64,000 nucleotides of DNA from NCBI GenBank assembly GCA_039545355.1, contig BCJJ01000016.1, positions 310,001 to 374,000 of the forward strand, read 5' to 3'. The position numbers and the translations under genes are program-made. Origin of the DNA: Trichosporon coremiiforme. Lineage: Eukaryota > Basidiomycota > Tremellomycetes > Trichosporonales > Trichosporonaceae. The notes under the pieces are model-generated. The model did no database searches and had not been told where the DNA came from. It saw only the letters and a list, made by a program, of their open reading frames with translations. Positions 57,082-64,000 of this stretch are shown here, one piece after another; position 1 is the first letter of the stretch; every line of letters begins with the position of its first letter.

Positions 57082-57799
57082 GGCGGGCGAGGCGAGAACG
57101 GGTGGCTGGACACTCGAGGAAGGGAAGTCGTTGGCCGGCAACGAAGGAAGGTCAGAGGAAGGTGTTGCGCGGAAAGGGAGGCTTGGCCGAGACGCGGGAA
57201 GGACGAATACAAATGTTCAGAGGAAGCGAAGTGTCTGCCAATCGCTGAGTACAGGTGACCGAAAGAGGAGGAGTGTAAGGAGATAGGAGGAACACGAGGT
57301 GAGGTTGAAGAAGAAAGAGAAGGAAGAAGGAAGATCCAGCTGTGGACCGCATGAGGTGTATATAACGATCTGCAGACCACAGGTCGGGGCACAGAAACCC
57401 TAGCACTTAGCGCAGAATTGGCGCCGCAATTGTGCCCTGGAGTATCCACTCAACATACAGACGCTAGAGTGCGAGGCAACCGAACGTGCATAGAGCATTG
57501 CAGTGCAAGCTGCTCATCTCACCTCCTCTATGCATGGTTGAGATGTCGTGGTTTGTCATAAGGAGTCACAACTGCGACTGATGCCCAGGTGTCAGCTCAG
57601 TTGTCCACGTCAGGGCACCATGGAATTGACCGAGTCTCGGGTTTGAAGGAATGAGATCGGAAACCGTGCAGTCAAATCGGTGTGCCATCAGGACTCGTTT
57701 GCACGGAACCAGCGCCTCCTCAATCACTTTCATCATACTATCTTCAGATTCGTATTCGGAGCTTTGGAGGGCTCAAGGGCAGCAGGGAAGATGCTGCAT
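57082..57799. other. Upstream of the two-domain gene, no other gene
   Basis: 718 bp. A TATA-like gaggtgtatataacg lies at 57353-57367 on the plus strand (tatatac read on minus), about 275 bp upstream of the two-domain start. No other coding support. Confidence 0.45.
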
Positions 57800-58185
57800 T
57801 TAGGGCCAGTGGACACCGTCGGGGAGCGAGTTGCCAGAAATGCCGTCGGCGCAGAGGCGGTTGAAGAGATCGAAGGTCTCGGGCTTGATCTTGTCCGGGC
57901 AGTGCTGCTGGAGGTACGCGATACCACGGTTAATCAGGTCCTGGTGGTCCTTCTGGCAGCCGCACTTGATGGAGCCGTTGAGGTCGTCCTTGTTCAGGCA
58001 GCCGATCTCGTTTCCGATGTCAATGACACCTTGGACGAGGCACTTGTCGACCGAGTTGGGGCTGGAGAGTTAGCTGGAGCTCGAAGGGTTTGGAAGGCAT
58101 TGAAGAGGGAGACTCACTCAATGGGGTCAGCCATGACGGTAGCGACCGAGGTGAAAAGGGCGGCAGCGACAGCGAAGAGCTTCAT
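57800..58185 (-). CDS. Small secreted cysteine-rich protein
   Basis: Exons 58185-58118 and 58061-57800 (minus) encode 109 residues. The N-terminus MKLFAVAAALFTSVATVMA is a classic signal peptide, cleaved probably before ADP or DPI. The mature part of about 90 residues has six cysteines (30, 44, 56, 58, 77, 93) in the order KCL, GCL, CGC, HCP, LCA, which would make three disulfides. Six cysteines are too few and too differently spaced for a CFEM domain. I do not recognise the family; effector-like or cell-wall roles are possible. It lies inside the small-gene region and has its own TATA-like element upstream. Confidence 0.85.
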
Positions 58186-58253
58186 TGTTGTTGGGCGATT
58201 GGTTGGAGAGAGGAGGGAAGTTGTTTTTGATGGAGTCTGAAGACGCCTCGAGG

Positions 58254-58264
58254 GCCCTCTTAAA
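58254..58264 (-). promoter_or_regulatory. TATA-like element of the secreted protein gene
   Basis: On the minus strand the sequence reads agatatttaaga, about 70-80 nt upstream of the ATG at 58185, the position expected for a fungal TATA box. Most other genes in the window lack such an element, consistent with a strongly regulated gene. Confidence 0.5.
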
Positions 58265-60780
58265 TATCTTTCTGAGAGCATCTTGTGACTTCGAGAGCTC
58301 CACGAACAAAGGTGACCGGCACACATGTAGCCAGACCCGATGAGTGGGTTGCTGCTGTTGAAGTCAGGCCCTCCACAACTACCCCGGATCGCCTCGATCG
58401 AAACCCCATGGCACTTCCGTCGGATCCCGGGAGGGCCCCTGGCAGCGCGGACCTCTGAGCGGCCGTAGCCTGTCGTTGGGTATCGGCCGGAGCCGCTGGA
58501 ACAGCTCAGCGTATGTCGGAGTGGGCTTGACGTCACCAAGCGGGCTATGCATGTCGGCGGTGAAGCTAGACATGCCGAAGGTTTACACGGCCCCGCAGTC
58601 TAGTGATCGCTCTAAACAATTCGTCCACGCGTGGACTCGCTAGTGCAAAATCGCCGAACGAGGCCAGCATACCTCCATGCCCGATCACCCGCCACTAGTC
58701 CGCGTAGTGCGGGTCATAGTGCACTAACCGTAAGCTATCGCGAGCTATACCAGACTAGGGATCAGGTCAGAACGTAGTCCGTCTTCCACCTGTCCACGCT
58801 TGCACACTCTTCCGGGCAGCTTCGCGCCGGTGCAGCGGATACCCCGGGGCATGTGACTTTTGGGCTGATCGCAGGTGTCCCATCCCATGCGATCCATGAG
58901 CGACCATGATGGATGCATGCACCATGCTGAGGCATGTGGTCACACTGCCTCCGAGAGCCGTTATCTTGTGCACTTAACCGTGCCGATGCAGCCGGAGCAC
59001 TGGTGCTTCTTATCTGTCAATCAGCTAGCGATGCCACTTACGCGTGGGGCACATGGTCAATGGGGCTGACGACGATCGGGGCAAGCGCTAGAACACGACT
59101 TGGAATGGCGCACATGGCCACAGGCGGGAGCGGGGCCGACGTCCCCAGAGTTGGAGACCCCTCATGCTCCCCGTTCCCGTGGTGGGGAATGCATTCGATA
59201 CGCGGTGTTCATATTGCAGCTGCCAGCCTGTACTGTTGATCTTGTGTGAAGCTAGGAGCTGCCGGACAAGAAGACCGACGCGCGGGAGATTCGGCTACTC
59301 AATAACCCAGGCTAGATGCGCAGCGCGCATGCGCAGCCCGACTACGGTTGGAGACAGGCGGCGCGTGAGCGGATCGCGGAGACCCCTCATGCCGCGCCAG
59401 TTGACGAGCCTGCGGATGCGGGGTTCTGGGCGTGCGACTTACTCCTGTAACCTCATGGTGACCCAGGACCCGGTAGCGTACCGAAACGGAGTTGATTTGA
59501 GCTGGAAGGAACGAAGCTTCCGGATGTGTTAGTATACCAGTGCGTGGGTATTCCGAAACCGCCGAGTCGACCACAGCGCTAGCTGAGGATGACACGGTCA
59601 GTCGGGTCTGCGTAGCAAGTTGGCAAACTCACGACACGCACGACACCAACGCCCGTTGATTCCAAATCTGAAGCTGTTGGTGTCGTTCGGGGTCCATGGG
59701 GATCAGAGCATTCTACCCTGTCCTCAAGTTTGAGGGCGTTGAAGAGAGTGCGCGCGCTGAGGTTCCTCTGGATCGCAGTCGGTGGAGGGGTCTTAATACA
59801 AGCAAGCACGCTGAGCAGTGACCGCTGCACAGCTGCATCCGGTTGACGTTGCCGGGAGATGTTGCGGGAGGAGGTTGCCGACACCGAGCGCCAGGTATGT
59901 TTGGCACACCTCTGGGACCCAAGTCGGCCCTGGCATCGGCACCGCCTCGTCACACTAGCCCTCTACCATCGTACACGGTTTGCTATTGATAGAGCATGGG
60001 AGGCTAGAAGGGTAGAAGCATGGGGAGCGTGCGAGGCTTGCGCGCATACCGGACCAGCAGTCTGGGGCTTCGAACTGACAGCTGAGCAGCCACGTTCATC
60101 AACACATACCAGAAGCTTGTTAGGCGCTTAAGCGTAGGTCAGCTGAACAAATCCCACATGCCCGGCACACTTGGGCGGTAATGAAAGGGTGGTTCTTAGC
60201 GTACGCTAGATTGTGGAAGGCAGGTACCGGTGCACCACGTCGATCGCATGTGTGCAGTTGTGTGCATCCCTCCATCTCGTCGCCTTCAACCTCAACACTT
60301 CATCTTCCCCGCCGCACAATGACATCTCACCGGCCTGCCGTCCAAAGACCCACCCGAAAATCTTGACACCCTCAAGCCAAGAGGCTCAATCATGTTCCGA
60401 CGTCATAGCTCATCCCCACCACGGCCATGCTTCATCCCCTTCCGGCTCGACGAGTATCCGACGTGCATTCGGGGTCAGCGACGTGTGACCTGCAGCGTTG
60501 CAGCAGATCACAATTACTACTCTTTCTTGTCAGCTTGGTATGTGTGTGAGCTCGAGAGGATGAGTGTTTGGACATGACCCTCACCAGCTTGTTGATGCAC
60601 CGCCGGAGGATTAACGGTGGGGACGTGAGGTGGCATTATACAGTATGCTGCATGCCTCCATCGCTGTGCGACTTCCGAGTGCTTCACATCAGGCGAGACG
60701 CTCCCCAAAGGTTGCTCCGTCAAAGGCGTTCCACATAGATGTGACACAGGACAGGGTGACTCACACGTACTCGCCACTGG
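58265..60780. other. Gene-poor stretch with possible ubiquitin-like relics
   Basis: No intact gene is supported. A minus-strand frame at about 59620-59900 is described separately. The rest has short open frames only. Confidence 0.5.
59630..59850 (-). pseudogene. Possible SUMO-like relic
   Basis: Read on the minus strand, an open frame contains SARTLFNALKLEDRVECSD and TASDLESTGVGVVRVV, then an intron-like gtgagt...ctgac...cctcag at about 59631-59584. The second block can be laid on the TPKELGMEEGDVIDAM end of SUMO and the first resembles ARELLDAW of the two-domain protein. No start, no diglycine and no upstream exon were found. This may be chance. Confidence 0.25.
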
Positions 60781-60783
60781 CAG

Positions 60784-60849
60784 TCTTACATCCTTGATAG
60801 CGACACGGATGCTAGCATGCATCTCGTCCTCAGGCTGCGCGGATGCTAG
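60784..60849 (+). pseudogene. Ubiquitin C-terminal fragment
   Basis: After an acceptor-like ccactggcag, the frame reads SYILDSDTDASMHLVLRLRGC and a stop. HLVLRLRG is identical to the ubiquitin C-terminus and MHLVLRLRG follows a short acidic segment as in the DYNIQKESTLHLVLRLRGG end; the last Gly is Cys. No convincing upstream ubiquitin sequence was found, so this is probably the relic of a ubiquitin unit or an exon of the next gene. A 12-bp direct repeat (ggatgctagcat) sits at 60807-60818 and 60841-60852. Confidence 0.6.
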
Positions 60850-61014
60850 CATCATAGCACTACCGATGAAGCTGTGCATAGCAGAACTGTTGTATACACA
60901 TGCATTGACGTGGATCCATCCATGGGGCAGCGTTTGCGCGTTTGCGTCGCGTCGCAGTGTGCGGTTTGGATGCAAGGGACGATCAGATCCCAGGTCGAAT
61001 AGCATCCGCCTACC

Positions 61015-61722
61015 TTGGGCCAGTCGGTTGGCTCGCTGCCTGCTACGAAGAAGTTCAAGCTCCCTGATGGCCAAGTGCAGACGTTCTTGTGCTTGAGTGC
61101 CTACCGCTCGGAACCTGCGAGTTCCACCACTGCACATGGCTTCCCGACCAAGCTGAGATACGTAAAGAGAAGCGGTGAGTCTGTCCAATCGCAACCCCCT
61201 TCAGCTAAACTGACTCAGAATACAGCTACATCTATCCTCAACCTCTGTGTGCGCACGCTGACTGGGAAGACGATGTCCTTCCCGGTCAGGCGCGCCGCCA
61301 CTACGCTTGATATCAAGGCCTGTCTTCAAGACCGAGATGGCACTCCTCCCGACATGCAGAGGTAAGCAAACGTTATTAAGCCACACTAACTCTTCAGGAT
61401 TATCTACGAGGGCCAACAGCTGGATGATGTCCTGCCTATCGGATTCTACGTTCACGATGACGCGGAAAAAGCAGAACTTCACATGATTTTTGGCTTCGTG
61501 GCTGTTAGGGGAGGTGCAAGAGTAGAAGCTAGTGCCGTCCTTTGTGAAGAATCCCAAGTAGTGGACGAGAACCTTAAAGAAAAAGACCGCATGCAGAAGT
61601 CCTTGTATATTGGGTTACCCCACCTCTCCACTAAAAGCATGCATGCAGTGAGACGCTCGTTGACCAACTCCCCGAGCTCGACCCTTGCACTCTCCATCTG
61701 TCGCTTCAGTCTCGTCACGTGA
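61015..61722 (+). CDS. Diverged ubiquitin with C-terminal extension, 5' end unresolved
   Basis: Exons up to 61174, 61226-61361 and 61398-61722. The ubiquitin unit is plain: LNLCVRTLTGKTMSF, CLQDRDGTPPDMQRIIYEG, QQLDD, AELHMIFGF, then VAVRGG at about 61498-61515, matching LKIFVKTLTGKT, IQDKEGIPPDQQRLIFAG and LRLRGG. Lys48 is Gln and Lys29 is Cys; the Lys11 and Lys27 positions are kept. About 69 residues follow the RGG. The N-terminal part (from 61003, no ATG) carries FKLPDGQVQTFLCL and could be a second, more decayed unit; 61015 is a nominal start. Intron 2 and both phases fit. Whether it is expressed is unknown. Confidence 0.6.
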
Positions 61723-61793
61723 CTATGCCGTCATTGTTGACATAAGTCAGTCGGACGACCTGGGATTTCTCTCATATTCGCTCCATACACATT

Positions 61794-64000
61794 ATGGTCC
61801 ATCGCGAGCGGTCAGCGCGGCCATCTCGAGGTGCGGTAGCGCACGTCAGTGGTCCCGCAGACCGTGCCGCGGTGATTCATGACGTGCAGGGCGACCTAAA
61901 GCTATACGCAATTCTCGGCGCACTGCGAGACGGGTGAGCCAGACAGTTTCGGAAAATCCGGTCCGCGAGCGGCTCCAACTGACATACGACAGGCAGTTTC
62001 CCGACAACAAGCAACTCGATGCTCTTCTGGGTTACATGGCGAAGCGATGTCCTCCGAGGAACCTGCACGTCAAGCTGTCCCCCGACACGGAGGAGCTGTT
62101 CGAAGCCATCCGCGACTTGCTTATCACTGTGCGGCTCGTCCTGCGTGAGAAGAACGCGGATGAGCTCATTCAAGACACGATGTGGATGACCTGGAAGGAG
62201 TCGAGAGATGTCGACGGCTCAGCGGCTCGACACATTCGCACATTGACCATGCTCTTCGTCACGAGTCCGGAGGTCCGAGCGCTCCTGACCGAAATCCTCG
62301 TCGTCGGTCGTTCGATTCTGAAGGAGAAGAGGTCGAAGGAGCGCAAGTTTGTCATTCCGGTGCCCGACAAGGAGAGCCAGCCGATTGAGGATCGGATACC
62401 GGGCGCGTACCTTGAGGAGGACTCAGACTCCGACGACGACAGCTATGAGCACGCCGTTGATGCCGTTGATCCGCGACTGTTGAGGCTGGTCAAACTGTTC
62501 AAGAAGGCTGTGTAAGCTACCCGCCTACCATTGAAGCTGACGTCAGATCGAGCTTGCAGCTGTCAGACGGATATCTCGAGGCTATGTCGTGGCTGCTCGA
62601 CACGTTCCAGTACTACGAGCGCGAAGCGGCCGAAAACCCCGACAACTCACCATTCCTCAACAGTACGAGAGAGCTACTTAGCCGCGTCATCACAATCATG
62701 GAGCGTTTTGCCAATGGACGCTCGTTATCAGGGGTGCAGGGCTCAATACTGCAGCTGTACCGCAAGTTTCTGTACGACCCGAACTTTGCGGTGCTCGGTA
62801 CGGATACGGACGCGTACCTGCGGCGAGTCCTCCTGGAGCGCGGGTTCTTGCAGCATGAGAACTGCGTACCGCAAGCGGAGGAGCTGTGGGATCGGTGGAA
62901 CCAATGGTTTGCGGATGAGCTGAACCGGGCACAATGGAACGTCTTCTTCGTTGCCGTTTCAACCTGGCTCGGCGTCAAGGAGGACGACCCCGACCCGGAG
63001 GTGTGGTTCCCCGATGACCCGGTGACGAGCCGCCTCGAGACCGACTCGCGGCGAGTGGGGGCTCTGCTGCTGGGAAAGAAGCGGGTCGTGTGGTCGGATA
63101 TCTGCCGCCTGATCTTCCCCTCGGTGTGCGGCTGGGGATACGTGACGATACCACGTTTCGAGGTTTGCTCGCCGAAGATTGAGCTCGTGCTGGAGAACAT
63201 CCACCTGTCGCTCGCGAACGTCATTCCCACCCTGACGACGTACAAGTCGCAGGACATCTTCAAGTTTACGCCCTTCGACGAACTCGACGACTATTGCGCG
63301 AGCAGGAATCGGAAGCGCGTACAGCTGCGCCTAGACCAAATCCAGGCTGATGCCCGCGACCTGCTCGCCAGTGTGCGCGTCAAGCGCTTCTCGCTCTTCG
63401 AACAGGGCAAGGCAGACATCACCCTCTCGCGCAACGGCATCGTTGTCGAAATCGACGTTGAGATCAACTTCGACCCGGGGGCCCAGCGTGTGCTCGAGAT
63501 CCACGAAGCAAAGGTCACCGTCGACGAGATGCGCATCGTTGCGCGAGGGACGGGGCGCGACTACCTCTTCCGCCTGTTCCTTCCGATGGCGATGCCGTTC
63601 CTGAAGAGCCTCATATCGACGAAACTTACGAAGAAACTGAACCAGCTTCTCGAATGCATAAACCGCGAAGCTGTCATCATTCGCGACCGGACCCAAGCAG
63701 AGGATGCCGACGTTAAGGGCGCCGCCATCCGAGTCATGTCTCGCCGCTGGGACGAGGTCAAGAAGGAGTCGCTCGCGTACAAAGAATACAAGGCCACAGT
63801 CGAGGAGAGTATCCGAGCAGGAAAGGAGACGCCGACAGAGGAACAGCGCAAATGGCGACCGATTCTCAAGAGTGCCAAGTTCAGCTCGCGCATCGAGGAC
63901 GCGCTCCGGCCCGACGTCAGCGCATACCCCGAGGAGAGCCTGCTGTACCGCCGAGCAAAGGAGGAGAAGCTCGCGCGAGAAGCGGGCGACAAGGAGCCTA
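61794..64000 (+). CDS. HAM1-like (DUF5923 / BPI-like) large protein, 3' end beyond window
   Basis: Exons 61794-61933, 61993-62511 and 62547 to the window edge, at least 704 residues. QFPDNKQLDALLGYMAK, LSPDTEELFEAIRDLLI and LREKNADELIQDTMWMT are the hallmarks of the fungal HAM1-like N-terminal domain, which belongs with lipid-binding BPI/LBP-like proteins; a C-terminal part is expected to the right. The middle holds an acidic linker (EEDSDSDDDS) before junction 2. The start MVHRERSARPSRG is the first ATG in frame with exon 1. The family is linked to hyphal anastomosis in Neurospora, though its biochemical role is not settled. Confidence 0.88.

Noticed and set aside
57680..58240. 186-codon plus-strand frame across the secreted protein
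   Set aside because: It is the antisense of the spliced secreted protein, whose signal peptide, cysteines and intron are convincing.
60517..61194. 225-codon minus-strand frame opposite the ubiquitin relics
   Set aside because: It conflicts with the plus-strand ubiquitin sequence and its translation has no motif.

Overview
The window looks like chromosomal DNA of a GC-rich basidiomycete yeast, most likely a tremellomycete of the Trichosporonales type. This is inferred from dense, very short introns (commonly 32-60 nt, GTRAGY donors, CTRAY branch points only a few nt before the acceptor), tightly spaced genes on both strands, and the protein families present. All exon coordinates are my manual reading of splice signals, constrained by frame continuity and family motifs; no transcript data were used.

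Layout. 1-3055: no supportable gene. 3056-25635: condensation-fold protein, TRP4 (tryptophan synthesis), polynucleotide kinase/phosphatase, an unknown protein, dihydroxyacetone kinase, a mitochondrial carrier of the NAD+/FAD type, YIF1 (ER-Golgi), a Nop13-like nucleolar protein, a GNAT acetyltransferase and a beta-carbonic anhydrase. 28002-43152: LCCL-domain membrane protein, FANCM/Mph1 helicase (10 exons), a fusion of a gamma-glutamyl-cyclotransferase-like domain with a class-V PLP enzyme, complex I subunit NDUFS4, the Mediator kinase CDK8/Ssn3 and a cytochrome P450. 43153-51325: kinetochore scaffold KNL1/Spc105, PCNA with an unusual charged insertion, and Sac1 phosphoinositide phosphatase. 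These are mostly ordinary housekeeping genes.

51.4-61.8 kb is different: small, lineage-specific genes and remnants. It holds three tandem SUMO-like paralogs (53395-54065, 54239-54892, 55197-55882) with the same exon plan, one of them interrupted by a stop codon; an opposite-strand protein with two ubiquitin-like domains ending in a Pro-Gly-Gly plus tail; a diverged ubiquitin with a C-terminal extension (61.0-61.7 kb); a ubiquitin C-terminal scrap at 60.8 kb; two weaker candidates; and a small secreted cysteine-rich protein. This cluster of divergent ubiquitin/SUMO-like genes is the best candidate for something undescribed. The window ends inside a large HAM1-like protein.

Other points worth checking are the cyclotransferase/PLP-lyase fusion (it could combine the last two steps of an ergothioneine-like route), the PCNA insertion with a nuclear-localisation-like stretch, frequent AAG 3' splice sites and several in-frame NAGNAG acceptors.
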